64,000 nt of DNA from Arthrobacter sp. Soil763 (GCF_001428365.1 NZ_LMSH01000003.1:576477-640476); one strand, 5' to 3'; shown: positions 1-11,325, counted from the first letter of the stretch. The notes: generated by a model not told the origin, from the sequence alone. Made by a program: numbers and translations.

Positions 1-95
1 GCCAGGAGTGGACATAACGCGACATGCCCATCCCCAGGTCTCGCGAATGAGCATGTCCGATTAAGGTAAGGGCCTGCGGACGGGGCCCGGCACGC

Positions 96-130
96 AGGAA
101 GGCCGCGTCCCAACGGGGCGCGGCCTTCCT
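96..130 (+). terminator. Hairpin terminator upstream of the DUF6457 gene
   Basis: A 12-bp stem (96-107 pairs with 119-130) with an 11-nt loop is followed by TTGTGTG. It lies just beyond the stop of the minus-strand DUF6457 gene and could end transcription from either side. The first 60 or so bases of the window may be the tail of a plus-strand gene that starts outside it. Confidence 0.6.
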
Positions 131-160
131 TTGTGTGCTGCAGTTTGTGCGGTGCAGGTG

Positions 161-478
161 CTACTGGGCGCGCTTGGCCCAGCCCTTTTCGTCCGGGCCG
201 CCGGACTCGCCGTGTTCGCACAGTTCCATGACCTTGTCGGACGCGGCGTGGACCGCTTCCTGAGTGCTCTTGCGGCCGTTGGTGGCCGCGGTTCCCGCCG
301 CGAAGCCGACAATGAACGCGCTGATGGCGTCCGCGTGGGGCCCGACGGCCTTCCGGGACTCCTCCGCGACCTCGACGATTTTCTCGTGGTCGACTTCCAG
401 GTCCAGGATCTGCAACGCCTGGATCAGGCGGGCACTCCAGTGCCGCAGCGCGCTGTCTTCATCTCGGGGCAAAGTCAT
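161..478 (-). CDS. DUF6457 small protein
   Basis: This 105-residue acidic, mostly helical protein matches my recollection of the DUF6457 family of Actinobacteria. Members often stand next to, or are fused to, molybdopterin-guanine dinucleotide synthesis proteins, which would fit the molybdoenzyme locus that follows. The molecular role is unknown. The ATG is preceded by AGGAG at a spacing of 6 nt, which settles the start. The features seen are a conserved-looking segment around residues 50-65 (ISAFIVGFAAG) and a charged C-terminus. No signal peptide is present. The gene points away from the rest of the cox locus, so operon membership cannot be shown. Confidence 0.7.
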   Translation of the reverse strand: MTLPRDEDSALRHWSARLIQALQILDLEVDHEKIVEVAEESRKAVGPHADAISAFIVGFAAGTAATNGRKSTQEAVHAASDKVMELCEHGESGGPDEKGWAKRAQ

Positions 479-609
479 GGGCTACTCCTCTAGTCAGGTG
501 CTGCTCCGGCAGGTACCGGTCGATCCGCTGTCCCTCAAGGGGTAGCACCGATTCCGGCCAACGTGCAACGCGACACAGGCACCCGGGCCAACTAGCCGGT
601 CCCCCGGGC

Positions 610-1590
610 TCAGCTCCACAAAGCGACGTGGAACTTCGAGCCCCGGCGCTCCAGTCCGCGGGAACCGCCGGGCGCGACCATCGCCGCCGTGGCGTCGGCG
701 GTGGCGACGAAGCGCTTCAGCGCCCTGGCCATGGTCGTGGTCCGGTGCTGGTCCAGGGTGCTGGCCCACCACAGGCCCGGCACCGGTGTCCCGGCCACCG
801 GCACCCGCACCAGGGAGCCGCCCACGATTTCCGGCCGGACAACGTGGCCCAGGGCCAGCATGAGCCCCTCGCCCGCCCGCACGGCCGCCAGGGCGTCGGT
901 TTCGCTGCTGAGCCGGATGACCTCCGGCGCCGCGCGGCGGGCCGCGAGCCAACGGCCCTCCTCCGAGCTGGCCAGGATGCCCGCCGGGCCGGCGAACCAC
1001 GGCCTTCGCGGCAGGCGTTCGACGGCGGCCGGGACCTGCAGGCGGCCCAGCGGATCCTTCGCCGCCGCGACGAGGACCCGCTGGTAGCGCAGGAATGGAA
1101 CGGAGTCGATGCCGGGAACCGCGGCCGGGCTCCCGCCGGGCGACGGCGGCCTGGCACCCAGGGCGATGTCATAGGCCCGTTCCAGCAGCAGCGCGGCGAG
1201 CTCCTCGGCGGGTTCGGCCACCACATCCACCGATGCGCCGGGGAACCGGCGGGTAAACAAGTCCAGCAACCGCCCGGCGGCGTGTTCGGCAAAGGGTGCG
1301 GTGGCCGCGATCCTCAGCCGCCCGGCGTCGTTCGTGGCGTTTGCGACCTCCCAGCGGGCCTGGTCGGCGAGGCCGACGATGTCCTGCGCGTAGTCGGCCA
1401 GGGCCCGGCCACCGGGGGTCAGCGCGATGCCGCCCGCTGACCGCGTGAACAAGGGATCGCCGAGGTCCTGGCGGAGCGCCGCCAGCGCGGCCGAGACCGC
1501 GGGCTCGCTGACTCCAAGCGCTGCCGCAGCCGCGTGCAGCGAGCCCAGGCGTGCCACCAGCGCAAACGTCCGCAACTGGCTCAGCGTCAT
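610..1590 (-). CDS. LysR-family regulator divergent from coxMSL
   Basis: The 326-residue protein has a typical LysR winged helix-turn-helix in residues 1-60 (LSQLRTF, AAAALGVSEPAVSAAL) followed by a periplasmic-binding-protein-like effector domain. It is transcribed away from coxM, and the 118-bp gap holds a dyad of LysR type. LysR regulators are known beside CO dehydrogenase genes in other bacteria, for example CutR in Mycobacterium sp. JC1, so control of the cox operon is a reasonable inference. The start could be the ATG at 1590 or the in-frame GTG at 1596, since neither has a good ribosome binding site. The effector is unknown. Confidence 0.85.
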   Translation of the reverse strand: MTLSQLRTFALVARLGSLHAAAAALGVSEPAVSAALAALRQDLGDPLFTRSAGGIALTPGGRALADYAQDIVGLADQARWEVANATNDAGRLRIAATAPFAEHAAGRLLDLFTRRFPGASVDVVAEPAEELAALLLERAYDIALGARPPSPGGSPAAVPGIDSVPFLRYQRVLVAAAKDPLGRLQVPAAVERLPRRPWFAGPAGILASSEEGRWLAARRAAPEVIRLSSETDALAAVRAGEGLMLALGHVVRPEIVGGSLVRVPVAGTPVPGLWWASTLDQHRTTTMARALKRFVATADATAAMVAPGGSRGLERRGSKFHVALWS

Positions 1591-1601
1591 CGGCACGGGC
1601 T

Positions 1602-1655
1602 CATAACCTTTCGCTTATGACGATATTGACACCCCCTTCGGGCCGGGGCAAGACT
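1602..1655 (+). promoter_or_regulatory. LysR box and candidate coxM promoter
   Basis: The dyad CATAA-N8-TTATG at 1602-1619 contains the T-N11-A pattern of LysR sites. It lies 6 bp upstream of a TTGACA hexamer (1626-1631), with a weak -10 (AAGACT, 1650-1655) after 18 bp. A site directly upstream of -35 fits activation of coxM, and its position before the LysR gene fits autoregulation. The assignment rests on sequence alone. Confidence 0.5.
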
Positions 1656-1708
1656 GGCCTCAATCGGCGCCCTGCGACGTTGCCGGCGCCTTGGAGTGAG
1701 GTGGGACT

Positions 1709-2611
1709 ATGCAGATTCCGGCTCCTTTCGACTATGTCCGTGCCACCACGGTAGAGGACGCGCTCGAGCTGCTGGCGCGCCACGGACCCGAGTCCCGGAT
1801 CATCGCCGGCGGCCACAGCCTGCTCCCGATGATGAAGCTCCGGCTCTCCCGCCCGGAGTGGCTGATCGATATCAACGACCTCTTCGAACTCGACTTCATC
1901 CTGCGCGACGGGGAGGACCTGCGCATCGGCGCCCTGACCCGGCACACCACGCTGCTGGAATCGGACGAAGTCCACCGGCTGTTCCCGATCGTCCGCGACG
2001 CCGAACTGGTGATCGCGGATCCGGTGGTGCGGAACCGCGGCACAATCGGCGGCTCGCTCTGCCAGGCCGACCCGGCCGAGGACCTCTCCACCGTCTGCGC
2101 CGTCCTCGGCGCCATCGCCGTGGTCCGCGGCCCAGGCGGCGAGCGCACCCTGTCCATGCACGACTTCCACCGCGGCCCCTACCAGACCGCCGTCGGCCCG
2201 GACGAGCTGCTCTGCGAGGTCAGGCTCCCCATCAGGGCCCGCTCCGCCAGCGCCTACGAGAAGGTGGAACGCCGCGTGGGCGACTGGGCCGTCGGGGCCG
2301 CCGGCGCGTCCGTGACCCTCGCGGAGGACGGCAGCATCGCCGACGCCGCCGTCGGCCTGACCGCGCTCGGCCTGGACCACACCGTCGAGGAAGCCGCCGG
2401 GCTGCTGCGGGGCAAGCGCCCGTCCGAGGAACTGTTCGCCGACGCCGGCCGGCTCGCCGCCGAGGCCTGCGACCCGGTCGCCGACCAGCGCGGCCCGGTC
2501 GACTACAAGCGGCACCTCGCCGATGAACTGACCCGCAGGGTGCTGCGGCGGGCCTGCGCCCGGGCCGCCGGGCACCCCGACCAGCCAGCTACCCCGACCC
2601 AGGAAGGCTGA
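1709..2611 (+). CDS. coxM: Carbon monoxide dehydrogenase, FAD-binding medium subunit
   Basis: This 300-residue subunit carries FAD and passes electrons from the iron-sulfur subunit to the quinone pool. The two flavin-binding motifs of the family are present: AGGHS at residues 33-37 and TIGG at 112-115, followed by the C-terminal CO-dehydrogenase flavoprotein domain. The length is normal for CoxM. It is the first gene of the coxM-coxS-coxL series. The coxS ATG begins 5 nt after its stop codon. The identification as CO dehydrogenase rather than another xanthine-oxidase-family enzyme depends on the form I loop in CoxL. Confidence 0.93.
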   Translation: MQIPAPFDYVRATTVEDALELLARHGPESRIIAGGHSLLPMMKLRLSRPEWLIDINDLFELDFILRDGEDLRIGALTRHTTLLESDEVHRLFPIVRDAELVIADPVVRNRGTIGGSLCQADPAEDLSTVCAVLGAIAVVRGPGGERTLSMHDFHRGPYQTAVGPDELLCEVRLPIRARSASAYEKVERRVGDWAVGAAGASVTLAEDGSIADAAVGLTALGLDHTVEEAAGLLRGKRPSEELFADAGRLAAEACDPVADQRGPVDYKRHLADELTRRVLRRACARAAGHPDQPATPTQEG

Positions 2612-2616
2612 AGCGC

Positions 2617-3173
2617 ATGCAGATCAGCATGACCGTGAACGGCAACGAAGTCACCAGCGACATCGAACCACGGGTGCTCCTGGTCCACTACATCCGCGAG
2701 GTGCTCGGCCTGACCGGCACGCACTGGGGTTGCGACACGAGCAACTGCGGAACCTGCGTGGTCCTGCTGGACGGCCAGCCGGTGAAGTCCTGCACGGTGC
2801 TCGCGGCGATGGCGGCCGGGCACGACGTCCGCACTGTCGAGGGGCTGGCGTCCGGGACGACGCTGGACCCCGTGCAGCAGGGCTTCATGGAGGAGCACGG
2901 CCTGCAGTGCGGGTTCTGCACCCCGGGCATGATGCTGACCGCCCGTGCCCTGCTGGACAAGAACCCGCACCCGGACGAGCAGGAGATCCGGCAGGCCATC
3001 TCCGGACAGATCTGCCGGTGCACCGGTTACGCAACGATCGTCCGGTCCGTGCAGTGGGCCGCGGCACATCCCGCGGCCGGCGCCGGCCTGGGCGAAGCCG
3101 ACGAGGTCCTCGACGGGACCGACACCGTGGTGGAGGACGTCGCCACGGAAACCGAAGACTCAGAGGTGAAGGC

Positions 3174-3177
<4 letters not shown>
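2617..3177 (+). CDS. coxS: Carbon monoxide dehydrogenase, iron-sulfur small subunit
   Basis: The 186-residue protein carries two [2Fe-2S] clusters that move electrons from the molybdenum centre to FAD. The plant-type ferredoxin cluster ligands are Cys39, Cys44, Cys47 and Cys59. The second cluster ligands are Cys98, Cys101, Cys133 and Cys135 in the GFCTPG and ICRCTGY motifs. After about residue 155 there is an acidic tail of some 30 residues that is longer than in the classical enzyme. The stop codon overlaps the coxL start as ATGA, indicating coupled translation. Confidence 0.95.
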
Positions 3178-5567
<2,390 letters not shown>

Positions 5568-5568
5568 G

Positions 5569-6531
5569 ATGACCACCGCCGCAGACTCCCTCGCTGCCCG
5601 CGCCGGCGAACTCGCCGCCCGCCGGGAGCCGTTCGTGCATGCCACCGTGGTCCGCGCCGCGCACCCCACCAGCGCCCGCGCCGGGGACACCGCCCTGGTG
5701 CTGCCGGGCGGCGAAATCCAGGGCTTCGTGGGCGGGAACTGCGTGGAGTCCTCGGTCCGGGACTACAGCCTGCAGGTGCTCGCCTCCGGGGAACCCCTGC
5801 TGCTGCGCGTGCTGCCGGGGGAACCGTCCCGGCACACCGAGGAGGGCGCCGTCGAGGTCTCCAACCCGTGCCTGAGCGGCGGTGCGATCGAGATCTTCCT
5901 GCAGCCGCGCCTGCCCGCGCCGCGGGTCGTGGTGGTGGGCTCGACGCCGGTGGCGCAGGCACTCGCGGTCCTGGGCACCGGCGCCGGGTTCGACGTGGAG
6001 CTCGCCGACGGGGACGCGGCCGATCCAGGACCGGACGATGCCGCCCTGATCGTCGCCTCGCACGGCAAGGCCGAGGAGGGCGCGCTCGAAGCGGCGCTGC
6101 GCGCCGGGGTGCCCTACGTCGCCCTGGTCGCCAGCGAGACCCGGGGAGCTGCCGTGCTGGACTCCCTCGACGTCGACGACGTGCTGTGCTCGCGGGTGTA
6201 CACCCCGGCGGGCCTGCAACTCGGTGCCCGCAGCCCCGGCGAAATCGCCCTGTCCATCCTCGCCCAGCTGGTCCAGGCACGGGCCGCGGCCCGTGCCCAC
6301 GCCCAGAACGCTGCGCAGAACACTGCACAGAACGCTGCGCAGGCCGGCGGGGTTCCGGCGCCGTCCACCCCGCAGCCGGCCACTGCGGTGGACCCGGTGT
6401 GCGGCATGTCCGTCCCGGCGGTCGAGTCTTCCCTGCAGCTCGAGCACAACGGCATCACCGTCTACTTCTGCTCCCCCGGCTGCCGGGCCGCTTTCCGCAA
6501 GGATCCGGAGCGCTATGCCCTCAGCATCTGA
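5569..6531 (+). CDS. XdhC/CoxI-family protein fused to a YHS domain
   Basis: The 320-residue protein has an N-terminal XdhC_CoxI domain (GGNCVESSVRDY), a Rossmann-like XdhC C-terminal domain (about 110-235), a low-complexity AQN-rich linker and a C-terminal YHS domain starting at DPVCGMSV with CSPGCRAAF near the end. XdhC proteins bind molybdenum cofactor and help its sulfuration and insertion. YHS domains are small Cys-rich metal-binding units. The fusion could link molybdenum cofactor handling to copper delivery for the Mo-Cu centre, which is an inference. The gene starts 1 nt after the coxL stop and overlaps the next gene by 17 nt. Confidence 0.85.
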   Translation: MTTAADSLAARAGELAARREPFVHATVVRAAHPTSARAGDTALVLPGGEIQGFVGGNCVESSVRDYSLQVLASGEPLLLRVLPGEPSRHTEEGAVEVSNPCLSGGAIEIFLQPRLPAPRVVVVGSTPVAQALAVLGTGAGFDVELADGDAADPGPDDAALIVASHGKAEEGALEAALRAGVPYVALVASETRGAAVLDSLDVDDVLCSRVYTPAGLQLGARSPGEIALSILAQLVQARAAARAHAQNAAQNTAQNAAQAGGVPAPSTPQPATAVDPVCGMSVPAVESSLQLEHNGITVYFCSPGCRAAFRKDPERYALSI

Positions 6532-7144
6532 CGCCCTCCTGCCGCCGGGTACGGCGGGCATCATCCTGGCGGCCGGCTCTTCGTCGCGGCTGGGCCGGCC
6601 CAAACAGCTGCTGCCGTACGGAGGCGGGGTGCTGCTGGACGCCGTCCTCGCCACCGCCCGGCGCTGCGGGTTTGCCCAGACCGTGCTGGCGCTGGGCGGA
6701 TCCGCCGAGCAGGTCCTCGGCGCGGTGGACACCGCGGGCTGCGAGGTGGCGCTGAACCCGGACTACGGGCAGGGCTGTTCGTCCTCAATCGCCGCCGCGC
6801 TGCGGCTGCTGCGGCCGGACACCGGGGCCGTGGTGCTGCTGCTGGGCGACCAGCCCGGTGTCCGCGCCGAAAGCGTGGCCCCGCTGCTGCGTGCCCTGGC
6901 CGGGGATGACGGTGCCGCGGCCGCGGTGTGCCGCTACGACGACGCCGTCGGGCATCCGCTCGCGTTCAGCCGCCGGCTGCTTCCCGAACTGGCCGCGCTG
7001 CACGGGGACAAGGCCGTGTGGAAACTGCTGGAGCAGCACGCGGACGACGTCGTCGAGGTCCCCACGCCGGGGCCCGTGCCGCTCGACGTCGACACGGAGG
7101 AGGACTACCGGCGGGTGCTGGCCGAGCTGCAGGGGGCCGGGTGA
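6515..7144 (+). CDS. MocA-like molybdenum cofactor cytidylyltransferase
   Basis: The 209-residue protein belongs to the MobA/MocA nucleotidyltransferase family, with the signature AAGSSSRLGRPKQLLP near the N-terminus and a GDQPG motif in the middle. CO dehydrogenases use molybdopterin cytosine dinucleotide, so the likely reaction is transfer of CMP to molybdopterin rather than GMP. The choice between CTP and GTP is inferred from context. The start ATG at 6515 lies inside the end of the XdhC-YHS gene, and the stop overlaps the coxD GTG start. Confidence 0.85.
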   Translation: MPSASDALLPPGTAGIILAAGSSSRLGRPKQLLPYGGGVLLDAVLATARRCGFAQTVLALGGSAEQVLGAVDTAGCEVALNPDYGQGCSSSIAAALRLLRPDTGAVVLLLGDQPGVRAESVAPLLRALAGDDGAAAAVCRYDDAVGHPLAFSRRLLPELAALHGDKAVWKLLEQHADDVVEVPTPGPVPLDVDTEEDYRRVLAELQGAG

Positions 7145-8064
7145 CCACCGCGGCCCGGACCGGGGCGGAGGACGAGGTGCGGCGGCGGATCCCCGACGTC
7201 GCCTCCCTGACGGCGGCCCTGGACCAGCACGACTACTTGGCCGATACCGGGCTCGCCACCGCCCTGTTCCTGGCCGTGCGGCTGCCCCAGCCCATCCTGC
7301 TCGAGGGCGAGGCCGGGGTGGGCAAGACCGAGGCTGCGAAGACGCTGGCCCGGCTGCTGGACACCCCGCTGTACCGGCTGCAGTGCTACGAAGGCATCGA
7401 CGCGTCCGAGGCGCTCTACGAATGGAACCACCAGCGCCAACTGCTGGGCATCCGGCTGGCCGAGGCGCGGGACGCCGAGGTCACCGAAAGCGAGCTCTTC
7501 GGCCCCCAGTACCTGCTCCGCCGGCCCTTGCTGCAGGCCATCGAACACCCGGGGCCGCGGCCGGCCGTACTCCTGCTGGATGAGATCGACCGGGCCGATG
7601 CCGAGTTCGAGGCCTTTACCTTCGAACTGCTCGCAGAGTCCGCCGTCACCATCCCGGAACTGGGTACCATCCGGGCCACGCATCCGCCCATCGTCGTGCT
7701 GACCTCCAACCGCACCCGGGACCTGCACGACGCGCTGACCCGCCGCTGCCTGTACCACTGGATCGACTACCCGGGGCCGGGCCGGATCGCCGAGATTGTG
7801 CGCCGCCGGGTGCCGGAGAGCAGCGGCCCGCTGGCCCTGCAGGCCGCCGCAGCCATCACCCGGCTGCGGACCCTGGACCTGGCCAAGCCGCCCGGAATTG
7901 CCGAGGCGATCGACTGGGTCTCGGCGCTGGCGGTGCTGGGCATCGAGCGGATCGACGCCGCCACGGCCGAGCAGACCTGGGGTTCGATCGTGAAGAACCG
8001 CGACGACCTCGAACTGGTGGGCTCCCGCGGCGCGGCGTGGCTGGTGGGCGGCCCCGATGAGTAA
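7141..8064 (+). CDS. coxD: CoxD, MoxR-type AAA ATPase for CO dehydrogenase maturation
   Basis: The 307-residue ATPase has a Walker A motif (GEAGVGKT), a Walker B motif (LLLDEID) and the sensor segment SNRTRDLHDAL typical of MoxR proteins. In Oligotropha carboxidovorans CoxD partners with the VWA protein CoxE to build the copper-sulfur part of the active site, and the same adjacent pair is found here. The GTG start at 7141 overlaps the previous stop codon. Its own stop is overlapped by coxE. Confidence 0.92.
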   Translation: MTTAARTGAEDEVRRRIPDVASLTAALDQHDYLADTGLATALFLAVRLPQPILLEGEAGVGKTEAAKTLARLLDTPLYRLQCYEGIDASEALYEWNHQRQLLGIRLAEARDAEVTESELFGPQYLLRRPLLQAIEHPGPRPAVLLLDEIDRADAEFEAFTFELLAESAVTIPELGTIRATHPPIVVLTSNRTRDLHDALTRRCLYHWIDYPGPGRIAEIVRRRVPESSGPLALQAAAAITRLRTLDLAKPPGIAEAIDWVSALAVLGIERIDAATAEQTWGSIVKNRDDLELVGSRGAAWLVGGPDE

Positions 8065-9376
8065 TTCGACGCCGTCGGCCCCGGCTCCCGGCAAGGCTGC
8101 GGCAGCACCGCCGGTCGTGGAAGCTGCCTCGCTCGCGGCGGCCTTCATCACCGCCCTGCGCGGCGCGGGCCTGAGCTGTTCACCGGACCGTGCGGCGCGG
8201 CTCGCCGCGGCGCTGCGGCTGGCGCCGCCGTCGGACCTGGAACGGCTCTACTGGACGTTGCGGGTAGTGCTGGTTTCCGGCCAGGGGCAGCTTCCGGTGT
8301 TCGACGCCGTGTTTGACGCCGTCTTCCGGGGCGGCTTCGATCCGGCCGCCGCGCTGTCCCGCCGGCCCGGTGAATCCGCACCCGTCCCGGCCGCGCCGAC
8401 GCCCGGGGAGGCCTCCCGCACCCGGCCCGCCGCGGGTCCCGGCCGCCCCACCCAGCCGGGCCGCGCCGGGGCGCCGCACCATCCCGCGGTGGCCGCCGAG
8501 CGGGACGACGCCGGGAGCACCGGGCCGGAGCGCGAGGCCGTCCTGGCAATGGCCTCCCCCGAGGAGCACCTGCACGGCATGAACTTCGCGGAACTCTCCG
8601 AAACCGAAGCCGCGGAGGTCCGCCGGCTGGCAGCCCGGATCCGGCTGGCCACCCCGGTCCGCCTGAGCCGGCGGACCCGCACCTCGCCGCACAGCGGTGC
8701 GCGGCTGGATATCCGGGCCACCGTGCGCGCGGCCCGCCGGTCCGGCTCCGACGCCCCGAAGCTCCTGTATGCCCGGCGCCTGCGGCAAAAACGCGGGCTG
8801 GTGTTGCTCTGCGACGTGTCCGGATCGATGGAGCCTTACTCAAGGGTCTTCCTTTCACTGCTGCAGGGCGCCGTCGTTTCCGCGGGCGCGGAGGCCTTCG
8901 TCTTCTCCACCCGATTGACGCGCCTGACCCGCCAGCTGGCCCAGCGCAATCCTGATCTGGCCCTGGCGCGGGCCGCGGCCACCGCCCCGGACTGGGCCAG
9001 CGGCACCAGGATCGCCGGGAACCTACGCCGCTTCCTGGATGAACACGGCCGCCGCGGGCTCGCCCGGGGAGCGGTGGTGGTGGTCTTTTCCGACGGCTGG
9101 GCCCAGGAGGATCCGGAGCAGGTGGCGGCCCAGATGGCCCGGCTGCGCCGGCTCGCGCACCGCGTGGTGTGGGTGAACCCGCGCAAGGCCGCGCCGGGCT
9201 ACCGGCCCCTGGTCGGAGGCATCGCGGCGGCCCTGCCGTACTGCGACGCGTTCGTCAGCGGGCACAGCTACACGGCGCTGGCGGAGGTTGCGGCGGCCAT
9301 CCGCGACGGCGGCCCGAACGCCCCGGAGAGACCCACTGTGGGAAGTGACAGGATCGCAAGGCAAGGGAGCAGCTGA
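8057..9376 (+). CDS. coxE: CoxE, VWA-domain partner of CoxD
   Basis: The 439-residue protein has a disordered Pro/Ala-rich segment (about 100-160) and a C-terminal von Willebrand A domain with the metal-ion-dependent adhesion motif DVSGSM starting at residue 253. It is expected to act with CoxD as a MoxR-VWA pair in maturing the Mo-Cu centre. The start codon lies 8 nt inside coxD, and the stop codon overlaps the next ATG (TGATG), showing tight coupling. Confidence 0.92.
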   Translation: MSNSTPSAPAPGKAAAAPPVVEAASLAAAFITALRGAGLSCSPDRAARLAAALRLAPPSDLERLYWTLRVVLVSGQGQLPVFDAVFDAVFRGGFDPAAALSRRPGESAPVPAAPTPGEASRTRPAAGPGRPTQPGRAGAPHHPAVAAERDDAGSTGPEREAVLAMASPEEHLHGMNFAELSETEAAEVRRLAARIRLATPVRLSRRTRTSPHSGARLDIRATVRAARRSGSDAPKLLYARRLRQKRGLVLLCDVSGSMEPYSRVFLSLLQGAVVSAGAEAFVFSTRLTRLTRQLAQRNPDLALARAAATAPDWASGTRIAGNLRRFLDEHGRRGLARGAVVVVFSDGWAQEDPEQVAAQMARLRRLAHRVVWVNPRKAAPGYRPLVGGIAAALPYCDAFVSGHSYTALAEVAAAIRDGGPNAPERPTVGSDRIARQGSS

Positions 9377-10170
9377 TGCAGATTGACAGCAGTTTTTCGG
9401 TGGTCGCACCGATCGGCAAGGTGTGGGACACCCTGATGGATTTCGAACGGGTGGCCGGCTGCCTGCCGGGCGCCCGGATCCTCAACAAACTCTCCGACGA
9501 CGCCTACCAGGTGGGCATGACGGTCAAGCTGGGTCCGGTGAACATGCAGTACAAGGGGCTGCTCAACGTCCTGGAGCGCAACGCCGCCGAGCACCGGGCC
9601 GTCCTCGGGGGCAAGGCGCAGGAGACCCGGGGCCAAGGGACGGCGGAGGCGACGGTCACCCTGGCACTGACGGAAGAGGGCACGACGACGCGCGGTACGG
9701 TCAGCGCGGATCTCTCCCTGTCCGGCAAGGCTGCGGCCATGGGAAAGAGTGTCATCGGCAGCGTCACCGAGCAGATGATGGGGCTTTTTGCCGGCAACCT
9801 GCAGGCCATGCTGGCAGAAGCCGGGCCGGCGGAGCCCGGAGCCGGGACGACGGCGGCAGCCGCGCCGGGGACGGAAGCCGGGGCACCGGCGGCTCACGTG
9901 CCGGCGGGGCCCGTGCCGGCGTCGACCACGCCCACGGCCGGTGGGGCGTCCACGCCTGGCAGCGCGCCCGCACCCGGCATTCTCCCCGGGGGCGCCGAAC
10001 CACCGGCGGGCGGCGGCTTCGACGCCTTCAGCCTCGCCAAAGGCATCGCCGCCGACCAGCTCAGCAGCCCCGCCAAGGTCCTCGGCCTGGTGGCCGCCGT
10101 GGCCTGCATGGCCTACTGGGCCGGACGGCGGTCGGCATTCCGCATGCTCCGGCTCTGCGGACGGCTCTAG
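9376..10170 (+). CDS. coxG: CoxG, SRPBCC-domain membrane anchor for CO dehydrogenase
   Basis: The 264-residue protein has an N-terminal SRPBCC (CoxG) domain of about 145 residues with the family opening FSVVAPIGKVWDTLMDFE. A long Ala/Pro/Gly/Thr linker follows, then a single hydrophobic C-terminal segment (VLGLVAAVACMAYWAG). CoxG recruits CO dehydrogenase to the cytoplasmic membrane, and recent work on mycobacterial CoxG links it to handing electrons to menaquinone. The linker plus C-terminal anchor fits this. It is translationally coupled to coxE. Confidence 0.9.
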   Translation: MQIDSSFSVVAPIGKVWDTLMDFERVAGCLPGARILNKLSDDAYQVGMTVKLGPVNMQYKGLLNVLERNAAEHRAVLGGKAQETRGQGTAEATVTLALTEEGTTTRGTVSADLSLSGKAAAMGKSVIGSVTEQMMGLFAGNLQAMLAEAGPAEPGAGTTAAAAPGTEAGAPAAHVPAGPVPASTTPTAGGASTPGSAPAPGILPGGAEPPAGGGFDAFSLAKGIAADQLSSPAKVLGLVAAVACMAYWAGRRSAFRMLRLCGRL

Positions 10171-10179
10171 GCAGCGCCG

Positions 10180-11325
10180 GTGCGAGACGTCCTGGCAGCC
10201 ATCATGCCGGACTGGCGGGAGGGCAGGACCGCCGGCCTGGCCACCGTGGTGCACACCTTCAAATCCGCTCCCCGGCTCCCGGGGGCGTCCATGCTGGTCA
10301 CGGCGGCGGGCGAGGCGGTGGGGTCGGTGTCCGGCGGCTGCGTCGAGGGCGCCGTCTACGAACTGGCCAGCGAGGTCCGGGACAGCGGCGTCCCGGAGCT
10401 CGTGCGGTACGGCATCAGCGATGACGATGCGTTCGCCGTCGGCCTGACCTGCGGAGGCATCATCGACATCTTCGTCGAACCGGTCTCTCAGCAGCGCTTC
10501 GCGGAGCTCGACGGCGTCCGGCAGGACATTGCGGACGAAAAGCGGGTGGGGGTTGCCACCGTGATCGAGCACCCGGACAGCACCTGGTTGGGCCGGCACC
10601 TGGTGGTGCGGCCGGACGGCGTCAACGGCGACCTTGGCTCCGAACGGGCCAACAGCGCCGTCGGCGACGACACCCAGGGCTACCTGGCTGCGGGCCGGAC
10701 CGGAATCCTCAGCTACGGCCCCGACGGCGAGCGCCTCGACAGCGGGATGCGGGTGTTCTTCACCAGCTACGCGCCGCCGCCGCGGATGCTGGTCTTCGGC
10801 GCGATCGACTTCGCTTCGGCGCTGGCGAGGCTCGGGTCGTTCCTGGCCTACCGGGTCACGGTCTGCGATGCCCGCGCCGTCTTCGCCACACCGGCCCGGT
10901 TCCCCGACGCCGCCGAGGTGGTTAACGAGTGGCCGCACCGCTACCTCGCCGGGCAGCAGGAGCAGGGACTGGTCGATGAACGGACCGTCATCTGCGTACT
11001 GACCCACGACCCGAAGTTCGACATCCCTTTGCTGGAGGTGGCCCTCCGAGGCCGGCCGGTGGCGTTCGTCGGAGCCATGGGCTCCCGCCGTACCCATGAG
11101 GACCGGATCCGGCGGTTGCGCGAGGCGGGACTGGGCGGGACCGAGCTGGCCCGGCTGCACAGCCCCGTCGGCCTGGACCTCGGCGCCCGCACCCCCGAGG
11201 AGACGGCGGTGTCCATCGCCGCGGAAATCATCGCCAAGCAGTGGAAGGGCAGCGGCGAGCCGCTGCACCGGCTGGGGGCGCGGATCCACCACGACGAGCA
11301 GGACCGCGAGCAGCAGCAGGCCTAG
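10180..11325 (+). CDS. coxF: CoxF, XdhC-family protein
   Basis: The 381-residue protein is a second XdhC/CoxI-family member, with N-terminal GGCVEGAVYELA and a C-terminal Rossmann fold ending in AMGSRRTHEDRI and LGARTPEETAVSIAAEI. It probably takes part in inserting the sulfurated molybdenum cofactor into CoxL. Unlike the 5.6-kb paralogue it lacks a YHS domain. The start is a GTG 9 nt after coxG. It is the last recognisable gene of the cox operon; an 89-bp gap separates it from the next gene. Confidence 0.87.
   Translation: MRDVLAAIMPDWREGRTAGLATVVHTFKSAPRLPGASMLVTAAGEAVGSVSGGCVEGAVYELASEVRDSGVPELVRYGISDDDAFAVGLTCGGIIDIFVEPVSQQRFAELDGVRQDIADEKRVGVATVIEHPDSTWLGRHLVVRPDGVNGDLGSERANSAVGDDTQGYLAAGRTGILSYGPDGERLDSGMRVFFTSYAPPPRMLVFGAIDFASALARLGSFLAYRVTVCDARAVFATPARFPDAAEVVNEWPHRYLAGQQEQGLVDERTVICVLTHDPKFDIPLLEVALRGRPVAFVGAMGSRRTHEDRIRRLREAGLGGTELARLHSPVGLDLGARTPEETAVSIAAEIIAKQWKGSGEPLHRLGARIHHDEQDREQQQA

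Noticed and set aside
1..64. Open frames ending at TAA near position 64-69
   Set aside because: Two frames are open and neither shows a known domain in this short stretch. There is an ACATGC/GCATGT inverted pair, so it might be part of a repeat, but the evidence is too thin.
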